DNA of 64,000 bases. Origin: MD308 sp051888795. Lineage in GTDB: Bacteria; Bacillota; Clostridia; Lachnospirales; Lachnospiraceae. The DNA is taken from the NCBI GenBank assembly GCA_051888795.1, contig JBJFCD010000167.1, forward strand, positions 1-64,000, in the 5' to 3' direction. The translations under genes and the position numbers were made by a program. Below, piece after piece: positions 24,387 to 32,402 of this stretch (within the stretch, counting starts at the first letter, position 1; each line of letters opens with the position of its first letter). The notes under the pieces are model-generated. The model saw only the letters and a list, made by a program, of their open reading frames with translations, searched no databases and was not told the DNA's origin.

Positions 24387-25706
24387 ATGAGACTGGAAGG
24401 AAAATCGCTTAAAAAAGATTTCATACGTTTTATCATTCCGTCTATTGCGGCGCAGTGGGTATTTACACTTTATACGATGGTAGACGGAATATTTGTTGCA
24501 AGAGGGGTGTCTGAAACGGCGCTCACAGCAGTGAATATTGCTATGCCATATACGATGGCATTGTTTTCGTTTTCCATATTATTTGCTGTTGGAACATCGA
24601 CGGTCGTTGCGATAAAAATTGGAGAAAAAGATACACAGAGTGCTAATGAAGCATTTACACAGAATATTGTGCTTCTGGCAATTGTCTCCGCTGTTATTAC
24701 AGCTACAGTGCTGATGAATCTGGATGCAGTAGCGGATTTTTTAGGGGCAACAACACTCAATAAAAAATATGTTGTGGAATATTTACGTATGCTGGTGCCG
24801 TTTTCTGCCGCATTTATTTTGTCTTATTCGTTTGAGATGCTCATTAAAACAGATGGATTTCCTAAAACAGCGACAATTGTGGTGACGACAGGCGCACTTT
24901 TAAATGTTGTTCTCGATTATTTTATGGTCATGAGATGGCATATGGGAGTGGGTGGAGCTGCGTTGGCAACAGGAATTTCCAATACGGTTGTTATCGCTTT
25001 GTATCTTGTCCATTTCTGTGGGAAAAAAGGCATAATCCATTTTCGGTGTTTTCGGCTGAATCCATCTCTAATCGTAAGAGAGTTTAAAAATGGGCTGTCC
25101 TCTGGTATTACAGAAATGTCTGCAGGATTTATCATATTTTTGTTCAATCAGGCAATTATTCGTCTGTTAAATGATGATGCCCTTGTAAGCTATACAATCA
25201 TTTCATACGTCAATGCACTGGGAGTTATGACAATGGTAGGGATTGCACAGGGATATCAGCCATTGATCAGTTATTATTATGGACAGAAGAGAATGGAGAG
25301 ATGCGCGCGTCTTCGAAGATATGGGATTATTGCAGCAGCAGTTTGTTCCATTGCATTTACCGGGGTATGTCTATTGTTCGCGGATAAAATTGTAGGTTTA
25401 TTTGTTTCTCAGGAGTTGACAGAATTGATAAGTTATTCTGTCAGGGTATTCAGGATTTTTGCGCTGTCCTTTCTGGTGGTAGGATATAATGTAGTCATTG
25501 GAGGCTATTTCATAGCAGTAGAAGAATCCTTTTTTGCCACAGCAATTTCCTTATCCAGAGGAATGGTGACATTGACTGTATGTCTTGTCATTATGACAAC
25601 ACTTTTTCAAGGGGAAGGAATCTGGTGGACTCCACTGGTGTCAGAGGCCGTAACGTTGATCTTCACTTTTTGGGCGTTGAGAAAATATAAGAAGTGTGTT
25701 TTCTAG
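24387..25706 (+). CDS. MATE-family efflux transporter
   Basis: This 439-residue twelve-helix exporter has QWVFTLYTMVDGIFVARG in the first half and GITEMSAGFIIFLFNQAI in the second, the usual symmetric MATE pattern. I chose ATG 24387 (AAAGGAA upstream); an ATG at 24351 would lie at the predicted transcription start and be leaderless. The divergent drug-binding MerR regulator and the 19-bp-spaced promoter indicate inducible export of a toxic cation. The A/T-rich gap to the next operon (25707-25817) holds only its promoter region. Confidence 0.88.
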   Translation: MRLEGKSLKKDFIRFIIPSIAAQWVFTLYTMVDGIFVARGVSETALTAVNIAMPYTMALFSFSILFAVGTSTVVAIKIGEKDTQSANEAFTQNIVLLAIVSAVITATVLMNLDAVADFLGATTLNKKYVVEYLRMLVPFSAAFILSYSFEMLIKTDGFPKTATIVVTTGALLNVVLDYFMVMRWHMGVGGAALATGISNTVVIALYLVHFCGKKGIIHFRCFRLNPSLIVREFKNGLSSGITEMSAGFIIFLFNQAIIRLLNDDALVSYTIISYVNALGVMTMVGIAQGYQPLISYYYGQKRMERCARLRRYGIIAAAVCSIAFTGVCLLFADKIVGLFVSQELTELISYSVRVFRIFALSFLVVGYNVVIGGYFIAVEESFFATAISLSRGMVTLTVCLVIMTTLFQGEGIWWTPLVSEAVTLIFTFWALRKYKKCVF

Positions 25707-25817
25707 AATTATTCACATACAGAAAAAGCAAAAAGTAGCATAAATCAACTATTTACATTGGCACTCTAATGCGTTAAAATATTTCTAATGCACAAATTTT
25801 AGAAAGGAAGAGGAAAT

Positions 25818-26390
25818 ATGAGTAACCATACAGAAATCAGATGGCATGGTCGCGGCGGTCAGGGTGCCAAAACAGCAGCACTTCTGCTCGCAGATGTAGC
25901 TTTTCAGACTGGAAAATACGTACAGGGTTTCCCGGAATATGGCCCGGAACGTATGGGTGCACCAATTACAGCGTATAATCGTATCAGTGATACAGTGATT
26001 CGCTCTCATTCTAATATTTATGACCCGCAGTATGTTGTTGTAGTTGACGAATCACTTCTTGAGACTGTAGATGTAACAAGTGGTCTGAAAGAAGAAGGAG
26101 CAATCCTTATTAATACAGAACGTCCGAAGGAGGAGATTATTCCTCAACTGAAAGGATACAAAGGAAAAGTTTATACGATTGATGCAAAGAAAGTATCTTT
26201 AGCTACGATCGGAAGGTATTTTCCGAATACTCCACTTCTCGCAGCAATTGTAAAAGTTGCGGGAATTATGGATGAAGAAACATTTTTAAAAGAGATGAGA
26301 GCATCTTTTGAACACAAATTTGCCAGCAAGCCGGAAGTTATCGAGGGTAATATGAAGGCACTTGAGATGGCGCTTAAGGAGGTGCAGTAA
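25818..26390 (+). CDS. porC: 2-oxoacid:ferredoxin oxidoreductase, gamma subunit
   Basis: The 190-residue subunit begins EIRWHGRGGQGAKTAALLLA, the gamma-subunit signature, and continues with GFPEYGPERMGAPITAYNRI. It contacts the CoA-binding side of the enzyme. The complex oxidises a 2-oxoacid, probably pyruvate, to acyl-CoA plus CO2 and reduces ferredoxin, a central step in anaerobic fermentation. It is the first gene of a gamma-delta-alpha-beta operon. The stop overlaps the next ATG (TAATG). Four-subunit enzymes for pyruvate and for branched-chain oxoacids are hard to tell apart here. Confidence 0.85.
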   Translation: MSNHTEIRWHGRGGQGAKTAALLLADVAFQTGKYVQGFPEYGPERMGAPITAYNRISDTVIRSHSNIYDPQYVVVVDESLLETVDVTSGLKEEGAILINTERPKEEIIPQLKGYKGKVYTIDAKKVSLATIGRYFPNTPLLAAIVKVAGIMDEETFLKEMRASFEHKFASKPEVIEGNMKALEMALKEVQ

Positions 26391-26692
26391 TGGCAACAGA
26401 TATCAGTAAATTAGGTTTAAAGGCAAAATGGCAGGATCTTACTGAAGGTATGGTGATTGCCGGAGCAGGCACTTCTAAAGAATTTAATACAGGTGAATGG
26501 TCAAGTAATAAACCACAGTTTATTGCTGATAAATGTAAACAATGTCTTCTCTGTGTTCCGGTATGTCCGGACAGTTCTATTCCGGTAAAGGATATGAAGA
26601 GAGGCGAATTCGATTATAAACACTGCAAAGGATGCGGTATTTGCGTAAAAGCATGCCCGTTTGGAGCAATTACAATGGAAGGGGTGAAGTAA
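26390..26692 (+). CDS. porD: 2-oxoacid:ferredoxin oxidoreductase, delta (ferredoxin) subunit
   Basis: This 100-residue iron-sulfur protein has two 4Fe-4S motifs: CKQCLLCVPVCP and CKGCGICVKACP. They carry electrons from the thiamine-diphosphate site to free ferredoxin. The N-terminal 45 residues wrap onto the other subunits. It overlaps the gamma-subunit gene by one base and ends one base before the alpha-subunit start, which shows tight coupling. Confidence 0.9.
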   Translation: MATDISKLGLKAKWQDLTEGMVIAGAGTSKEFNTGEWSSNKPQFIADKCKQCLLCVPVCPDSSIPVKDMKRGEFDYKHCKGCGICVKACPFGAITMEGVK

Positions 26693-26693
26693 G

Positions 26694-27875
26694 ATGGCAA
26701 AGAGAGATCGTTTATCAGGTAATGAAGCGGTTGCAATCGCGCTTCGACAGATCAATCCGGACGTATTTCCGGCGTTTCCTATCACACCATCCACAGAGAT
26801 TCCGCAGTATTTTGCATCATTTGTGGCAAATGGTCTGGTAGATACAGAGTTCATCCCGGTAGAAAGTGAGCACAGTTCTATGAGTGCGGCGATTGGAGCA
26901 TCAGCAGCCGGAGCAAGAAGCCTTACGGCAACTTCTTCCTGTGGACTTGCCTATATGTGGGAAGAGTTATATATTGCAGCATCTAACAGACTTCCGCTGG
27001 CACTTGCGCTTGTAAACCGTGCACTGTCAGGTCCGATCAATATCAACTGTGACCATTCAGACAGTATGGGTGCAAGAGATGCCGGATGGATCCAGATCTA
27101 TGCTGAAAACAATCAGGAAGCATATGACAATATGGTACAGGCATACAGAATTTCTGAGCATAAGGATGTAAGACTTCCGATCATGATCTGCCAGGATGGT
27201 TTTATCACCAGTCATGCAGTAGAAAATATTGAACTTCTGGAAGACAAAGAGGTTAAAAATTTTGTGGGAGAATATAATCCTGAAAATTATCTCTTGAATC
27301 CAGAGTGCCCGATGGCGGTTGGCCCATATTCTGTTACAGACTTTTATATGGAAGCAAAGCGTAATCAGGCAGAAGGTATGAAGCATGTAGAGCAGGTTGT
27401 TCTGGATGTGGCAAAAGAGTTTGAAGAATTATCCGGAAGAGAGTATGGTCTGTTTGAAAGCTATCGTATGGAGGATGCTGAGAGAGCAGTTGTTATCATT
27501 GGTTCTGCAGCAGGTACAACAAAGGATGCTATTGACAGATTAAGAGAAAAAGGTGAAAAAGTCGGTCTCGTGAAGATTCGTCTGTTCCGCCCGTTCCCGG
27601 CAGAAGCTATTGCTGAAGCGTTAAAAGATGTGAAAGCAGTTGCAATCATGGATCGTGCAGAGGGTTATACGAACCATGGAGGACCTTTAGGGGCAGATGT
27701 GATGGCGGCATTGTTCCGTGCAAGATCAAGAGCACTTGCAATTAATATAGTGTATGGGCTTGGCGGTCGTGATGTCCGTGTGGAAGACATGGAACAGGTA
27801 TTTGAAGACTTAAAACAGATTATCGCAGATGATGATGCCGGTGAGACATATCGTTATATGGGAATCAGAGAATAA
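26694..27875 (+). CDS. porA: 2-oxoacid:ferredoxin oxidoreductase, alpha subunit
   Basis: The 393-residue subunit contains the pyrimidine-binding domain (FPITPSTEIPQYFASFVANG; EHSSMSAAIGASAAGARS; ATSSCGLAYMWEELYIA), then a transketolase C-terminal-like domain (VVIIGSAAGTTKDAIDRLRE; KIRLFRPFPAEAIAEAL). With the beta subunit it forms the thiamine diphosphate site. SHAVENIELLEDKEVKNFVG and the following GPY motif fit pyruvate oxidoreductases, so pyruvate is the likely substrate. Translation begins right after the delta-subunit stop. Confidence 0.88.
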   Translation: MAKRDRLSGNEAVAIALRQINPDVFPAFPITPSTEIPQYFASFVANGLVDTEFIPVESEHSSMSAAIGASAAGARSLTATSSCGLAYMWEELYIAASNRLPLALALVNRALSGPININCDHSDSMGARDAGWIQIYAENNQEAYDNMVQAYRISEHKDVRLPIMICQDGFITSHAVENIELLEDKEVKNFVGEYNPENYLLNPECPMAVGPYSVTDFYMEAKRNQAEGMKHVEQVVLDVAKEFEELSGREYGLFESYRMEDAERAVVIIGSAAGTTKDAIDRLREKGEKVGLVKIRLFRPFPAEAIAEALKDVKAVAIMDRAEGYTNHGGPLGADVMAALFRARSRALAINIVYGLGGRDVRVEDMEQVFEDLKQIIADDDAGETYRYMGIRE

Positions 27876-27888
27876 GGAGGAACGAGAC

Positions 27889-28821
27889 GTGAGTTATAAT
27901 TTTAAAGAAACAATGAACAAACCGGAACGTCTTGCTCCGGGACATAGAATGTGTGCAGGCTGCGGTGGAACAATAGCTGTAAGAAATGTACTCCGCGGAC
28001 TTCACGAAGGGGATAAGGCAGTCATCGGTAATGCTACAGGATGTCTTGAGGTATCTACCTTTACTTATCCTTATACATCATGGGAAGACAGCTATATTCA
28101 CAATGCATTTGAAAATGCAGGAGCAACACTCAGCGGTGTTGAGGGAGCATATAAAGCATTAAAAAGAAAAGGTAAATTAGACGAGACATATAAATTTATC
28201 ACTTTTGGCGGTGACGGTGGTACTTATGATATCGGATTCCAGTCACTTTCAGGTGCTATGGAGCGTAATCACGATATGGTATATGTCTGCTATGATAACG
28301 GAGCTTATATGAATACTGGTATCCAGCGTTCTTCTGCAACTCCGATGTATGCAGATACAACTACAACTCCGGTTGGAACAAAGAGCAATGGTAAACCGCA
28401 GAACAGAAAAGATCTTGCATCAATTATTGCGGCACATGATGTACCGTATGTAGCCCAGACTACTTTTGTACAGAATTTCAAAGATTTACATATTAAGTCT
28501 GAAAAGGCAATCTATACACCGGGTGCAGCATTCTTAAACATCATGGCACCTTGTCCACGTGGATGGAGATACAATACGCCTGATATTATGGAGATCTGTA
28601 AACTGGGTGTTGAGACATGTTACTGGCCATTATTTGAAGTGGTAGAGGGAAAATGGATTCTCAATTATGAGCCTAAAAAGAAGCTTCCGATTGAAGATTT
28701 CTTAAAACCACAGGGACGATTTAAACATCTGTTTAAACCAGAGAACGAGTATCTTATTGAAGAGTTCCAGAAAGAAGTAGACAGAAGATGGGAAGAACTA
28801 CTGTTCAGATGTTCCAGATAA
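27889..28821 (+). CDS. porB: 2-oxoacid:ferredoxin oxidoreductase, beta subunit
   Basis: The 310-residue subunit has the cluster ligands HRMCAGCGG and NATGCLEV and the thiamine-diphosphate/Mg motif FGGDGGTYDIGFQSLSGAME with VCYDNGAYMNTG. The start is GTG 27889 with AAGGAGG eight bases upstream; an earlier in-frame ATG at 27829 lies inside the alpha-subunit gene and is unlikely. It is the last gene of the operon and is followed by a hairpin terminator at 28862. Confidence 0.88.
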   Translation: MSYNFKETMNKPERLAPGHRMCAGCGGTIAVRNVLRGLHEGDKAVIGNATGCLEVSTFTYPYTSWEDSYIHNAFENAGATLSGVEGAYKALKRKGKLDETYKFITFGGDGGTYDIGFQSLSGAMERNHDMVYVCYDNGAYMNTGIQRSSATPMYADTTTTPVGTKSNGKPQNRKDLASIIAAHDVPYVAQTTFVQNFKDLHIKSEKAIYTPGAAFLNIMAPCPRGWRYNTPDIMEICKLGVETCYWPLFEVVEGKWILNYEPKKKLPIEDFLKPQGRFKHLFKPENEYLIEEFQKEVDRRWEELLFRCSR

Positions 28822-28861
28822 CGGAATATATGAATGGATTATATTAGCGGTAATAATAAAG

Positions 28862-28902
28862 AGCAGTTTTTCGGAGAAAATACTCCGGAGGACTGCTTCT
28901 TT
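28862..28902 (+). terminator. Terminator of the por operon
   Basis: AGCAGT (28862-28867) pairs with ACTGCT (28892-28897), and CGGAG with CTCCG inside, separated by a small internal loop; TTCTTTT follows. Confidence 0.65.
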
Positions 28903-28953
28903 TATGTGTAAAAAGGTCAAATGTTTGAAAATAAAGAAAATTTGGAAAATAAT

Positions 28954-28982
28954 TTGACGAACAGTTCAATTGTTGATACAAT
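28954..28982 (+). promoter_or_regulatory. Promoter of the P5C dehydrogenase gene
   Basis: TTGACG (28954-28959) and TACAAT (28977-28982) with an exact 17-bp spacer. AACA/TGTT arms within the spacer could bind a regulator. Confidence 0.7.
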
Positions 28983-29023
28983 AAATTCGAAATGTTAAAA
29001 AATAATAATCAGGAGGTAGAAGG

Positions 29024-30574
29024 ATGCTGAAAGGATTTAAAAACGCCGTAGAATTGGATTTCTCTCTGGAAGAGAACAGGAAAAAGATTGAGGAAGCATT
29101 TCGACAGGTGGATGCAGAAAAAGGGAAAAACTATCCATTGATCATCGGGGGAGAAAGAATTGAGACAGAGAAAAAGATTACTTCGATTTCGCCAGCCAAT
29201 AAAGAAGTGCTGGGATATGTAAGTTCCTGCAGTAAAGAGCTTGCGGATAAGGCTATTGAGACTGCGAATGAAGCATTCAAAAAATGGAGTGTGACTCCTG
29301 TTGAGGAAAGGATTCGCTGTATCAGAAGATTAACTGCACTTATAATAGAAAATCGGTTTATATTAGATGCATGGAATGTTGAAGAGAGTGGCAAAAACTG
29401 GGGAGAAGCTGATGGGGAACTCTGTGAAGGACTGGATTTCTTTAATTCTTATGCTGTACATATGAGAGAATTAGATAAAGGTATGGAACTGGTACCTACA
29501 GATGAGGATACAAAATGTGTATATATTCCAATTGGTGTAGGTGCAATCATTCCGCCGTGGAATTTTCCGCTCTCAATTTGCGGAGGAATGGTAGCTTCAG
29601 CACTGGTTACAGGTAATACTGTAATTTGCAAACCATCATCAGATACGCCAATCGTTGCATATAAATATATGGAACTTCTTGAAAAAGCAGGATTCCCGGC
29701 AGGAACCTTTAACTATATTCCGGGTTCCGGTTCAGAAATTGGCGACTCTATTGTCGAGCATCCACTGACAAGATTTATAAACTTTACAGGTTCGAAAGAA
29801 ATCGGATGCCGGATCAATGAGCGTGCAGCAAAGATTGCAGATGGTCAGAAGTGGATTAAGAGAGTCGTTGCCGAGATGGGTGGAAAGAATGCTATTATCG
29901 TAGATTCTACTGCTAATATCAAGAAAGCGGCAGCAGGAGTTGCAAGTTCTGCGTTTACATTCCAGGGGCAGAAGTGTTCTGCATGTTCCAGAGCTATTGT
30001 CATGAGTGATGTATATGAAGAGTTTATGACAGAAGTTGTTGCATGTGCAAAAGAGTTGAAAGAAAACCAGGGTTCAGGAAGAAGTAATGCTCCGATGGGT
30101 CCGGTAATCAATCAGGCTGCTTATGACAGAATTACAAGCTATATTGAAATAGGACGAAGTGAAGGAACCGTCGCATACGGTGGAACTTACAGTGATGCAG
30201 AAGGCTTTTATATTGATCCGACTGTAATCCGTGATATCAAGAGAGATGCAAGAATTGCTAACGAAGAAATTTTCGGACCTGTTCTGGCAGTGATTAAGGT
30301 AGACTCTTTTGATGAAGCACTGGACATTGCAAATCAGACAGAATATGGTCTGACAGGTTCTGTATACAGTGAGACAAGAGAGAATATCCAGAGAGCTAAG
30401 ATAGAATTCCAGGTAGGAAATCTGTATTTTAACCGTAAATCTACAGCAGCAGTAGTTCTACAGCATCCGTTTGGAGGATTCAACATGTCAGGAACAGATG
30501 CCAAGACAGGTACAAAAGACTATCTCACAAATTTCCTTAACCTGAAATCAATTACAGAAGATTTAAATTCTTAA
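29024..30574 (+). CDS. pruA: L-glutamate gamma-semialdehyde (P5C) dehydrogenase
   Basis: This 516-residue aldehyde dehydrogenase has the length and N-terminal extension (FKNAVELDFSLEEN; LIIGGERIETEKKI) of Bacillus RocA/PruA. Catalytic features are the PPWNFPLSI Asn, Glu in VAEMGGKN and the nucleophile Cys in FQGQKCSACSR; EIFGPVLAVI closes the site. It oxidises glutamate semialdehyde to glutamate with NAD+, the last step of proline and arginine catabolism. No proline dehydrogenase adjoins it and it has its own promoter. Other long ALDHs cannot be fully excluded. Confidence 0.82.
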   Translation: MLKGFKNAVELDFSLEENRKKIEEAFRQVDAEKGKNYPLIIGGERIETEKKITSISPANKEVLGYVSSCSKELADKAIETANEAFKKWSVTPVEERIRCIRRLTALIIENRFILDAWNVEESGKNWGEADGELCEGLDFFNSYAVHMRELDKGMELVPTDEDTKCVYIPIGVGAIIPPWNFPLSICGGMVASALVTGNTVICKPSSDTPIVAYKYMELLEKAGFPAGTFNYIPGSGSEIGDSIVEHPLTRFINFTGSKEIGCRINERAAKIADGQKWIKRVVAEMGGKNAIIVDSTANIKKAAAGVASSAFTFQGQKCSACSRAIVMSDVYEEFMTEVVACAKELKENQGSGRSNAPMGPVINQAAYDRITSYIEIGRSEGTVAYGGTYSDAEGFYIDPTVIRDIKRDARIANEEIFGPVLAVIKVDSFDEALDIANQTEYGLTGSVYSETRENIQRAKIEFQVGNLYFNRKSTAAVVLQHPFGGFNMSGTDAKTGTKDYLTNFLNLKSITEDLNS

Positions 30575-30619
30575 TAGTTAATAGTATTTGATATGTCGGA
30601 AAAAGGGAGGTAAAAAGTT

Positions 30620-31300
30620 ATGAGATATCAGATTCAGGGAGACACTCTTCCGGTAGTGATCTGTCAGCTTGAAGGTGGAGAACAGATGATAACAGAAGGT
30701 GGCGCTATGTCATGGATGTCACCGAACATGAAGATGGAGACAACAAGTGGCGGAGGCATTGGAAAGGCACTGGGAAGAGCTTTTGCCGGAGAACGTCTTT
30801 TCCAGAATATTTATACCGCGCAGGGTGGAACAGGGCTCATTGCATTTGCGTCCAGTTTTCCGGGATCTATCAGAGCTTTTCAGATTGAACCGGGGAAAGA
30901 TATGATTTTCCAGAAGAGTGCATTTCTCGCAGGAGAGATGGGAATTGAGCTGTCTGTTCATTTCCGCAAAAAAATTGGTTCCGGTCTGTTTGGTGGTGAA
31001 GGATTTATCATGCAGAGAGTCAGTGGATATGGGACAATGTTTGCTGAGTTTGATGGCCATGTAGTTGAGTATGAACTTCAGCCGGGACAGCAGATTGTAG
31101 TTGATACCGGACATCTTGCGGCAATGACAGCAACATGCAGTATGGATATCCAGAGCGTTCCGGGGATGAAAAATATGTTGTTTGGTGGTGAAGGACTTTT
31201 TAATACGGTTATCACCGGACCGGGAAAAGTATGGCTTCAGACAATGCCTATCAGTAATGTTGCAGGGGCAATCAGACCATATATTCCGACAGGAGATTAA
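30620..31300 (+). CDS. AIM24/TIGR00266-family protein
   Basis: This 226-residue beta-rich protein opens YQIQGDTLPVVICQLEGGEQ and has TEGGAMSWMSPNMKMETTSG, the TIGR00266/AIM24 signature, and a Gly-rich repeat pattern with FAGERLFQNIYTA and LFGGEGLFNTVITGPGKVW. Members form a trefoil-like bundle of beta strands; their bacterial role is poorly defined. GGGAGG precedes the ATG. It ends at a terminator shared with the convergent nuclease-like gene. Confidence 0.85.
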   Translation: MRYQIQGDTLPVVICQLEGGEQMITEGGAMSWMSPNMKMETTSGGGIGKALGRAFAGERLFQNIYTAQGGTGLIAFASSFPGSIRAFQIEPGKDMIFQKSAFLAGEMGIELSVHFRKKIGSGLFGGEGFIMQRVSGYGTMFAEFDGHVVEYELQPGQQIVVDTGHLAAMTATCSMDIQSVPGMKNMLFGGEGLFNTVITGPGKVWLQTMPISNVAGAIRPYIPTGD

Positions 31301-31327
31301 GGAACGGAAAATATAATATTATGAGAG

Positions 31328-31362
31328 AAAGGGTCAGTCGAAGTTCGTCTGACCTTTTAAAA
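31328..31362. terminator. Terminator between convergent genes
   Basis: AAAGGGTCAG (31328-31337) and CTGACCTTTT (31349-31358) pair with one bulged G; TCG/CGT extend into the loop. It touches the stop of the convergent gene and probably serves both strands. Confidence 0.65.
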
Positions 31363-32136
31363 TTCAAATTCTGAAAAATCAATGATTAAGTCATCATAAA
31401 TTCCTACCGGAATCTTGTCTTGAAAAGAATATGTTTTTACACTGAAATTCTCATCTGTTGTTGAAAAACAGTATACAGAAACTTTTGTCTGTTCTGGATC
31501 TATGATCCAGTATTCCCGAACTCCCGCAGTCCAGTATTTATTGAGTTTAGTAAGGTAATCACGTCTTCGGCTTGATGGAGATACTACTTCAGCTACAAAA
31601 TCAGGAGCGCCTTTGATCTGTTTTCCATTATTTTTCCCCGGATCACAGAGAATCACAAGATCCGGTTGCAGGATAGTCTTGTCATCTTCATCCAGATATA
31701 CATTAATCGGAGAAAGAAGTATTTTGCAAAGTCCGCTTCGGTGTTTGATATTAGAACGTATAGAAAAGAATAGTTCTCCGAGAATCTCCTGGTGTTGTAT
31801 CGTAGGAGATTCCATAAAGATTAGATGCCCGTCAATTAATTCCGCACGAACATCATCGGGAAGATTATCATAGTCTTTGGAAGTATATGTTCCTGTGTTT
31901 TTACGGACCTGATAGGAAAAAGAAGACTCGCGAAGAATATCGGGTTGATAATCAGATTCGGAATCAAGGTCAAGAGCACGTATAAGAGCTTTCAATGTAT
32001 CTAGTTGAGGAGATTTTGTGGCACCGCTGAAAATCTTGTTGATAGTTCCGAGAGAAACACCGGAAATATTTGCAAGCTGTTGATTGGTAAGTGCAAGCTC
32101 TTTTTTCTTTTCTTTCAGTTTTTCAATACTTATCAT
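31357..32136 (-). CDS. XRE HTH fused to Uma2-type nuclease-like domain
   Basis: This 259-residue protein starts with an XRE helix-turn-helix (about 3-62; ELALTNQQLANISGVSLGTI then INKIFSGATKSPQLDTLKAL) and continues with a Uma2/DUF820 domain (about 80-255). The PD-(D/E)XK-like core is visible as RAELIDGHLIFM, then ILQPDLVILCDPGK, DFVAEVVSPSSRRRDYLTK and KYWTAGVREYWIIDPEQ. Uma2 proteins are restriction-endonuclease-like and mostly of unknown function; multicopy in some phyla. The fused HTH suggests DNA-targeted or autoregulated activity. It is a single gene with its promoter in the A/T-rich region after 32137. Confidence 0.82.
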   Translation of the reverse strand: MISIEKLKEKKKELALTNQQLANISGVSLGTINKIFSGATKSPQLDTLKALIRALDLDSESDYQPDILRESSFSYQVRKNTGTYTSKDYDNLPDDVRAELIDGHLIFMESPTIQHQEILGELFFSIRSNIKHRSGLCKILLSPINVYLDEDDKTILQPDLVILCDPGKNNGKQIKGAPDFVAEVVSPSSRRRDYLTKLNKYWTAGVREYWIIDPEQTKVSVYCFSTTDENFSVKTYSFQDKIPVGIYDDLIIDFSEFEF

Positions 32137-32402
32137 AAATAGCTACTCCTTTCCATCCGACACTCGTATATCGTAGGATTATTATCATTATTATGTAAAA
32201 AATATATTATGTCAATAATAAAATTATAAAAAAATATAAAATTATAAGATTATATAAATTTGTTTCTGCGATATTTCAAAGAATAGGAATTCATTCATAT
32301 TGAGGGAAAGGACTGGTCTATCGTATTGATTGATGTTATAATAGAAAACGCTGAATTTGTACGTTATAGTTAAAAATAAAGATTACTCTGGGAGGAATGA
32401 TT
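32137..32402. other. A/T-rich divergent intergenic region
   Basis: Positions 32190-32270 are nearly pure A/T with runs of ATAAAATTATAA-like units. A TATAAT at 32337-32342 is a likely -10 for the ClC gene, with no good -35. I looked for a fluoride riboswitch because ClC genes often carry one, and saw none. Confidence 0.45.

Noticed and set aside
32137..32402. Fluoride riboswitch before the ClC gene
   Set aside because: No sequence resembling the conserved riboswitch core; the region is nearly pure A/T.
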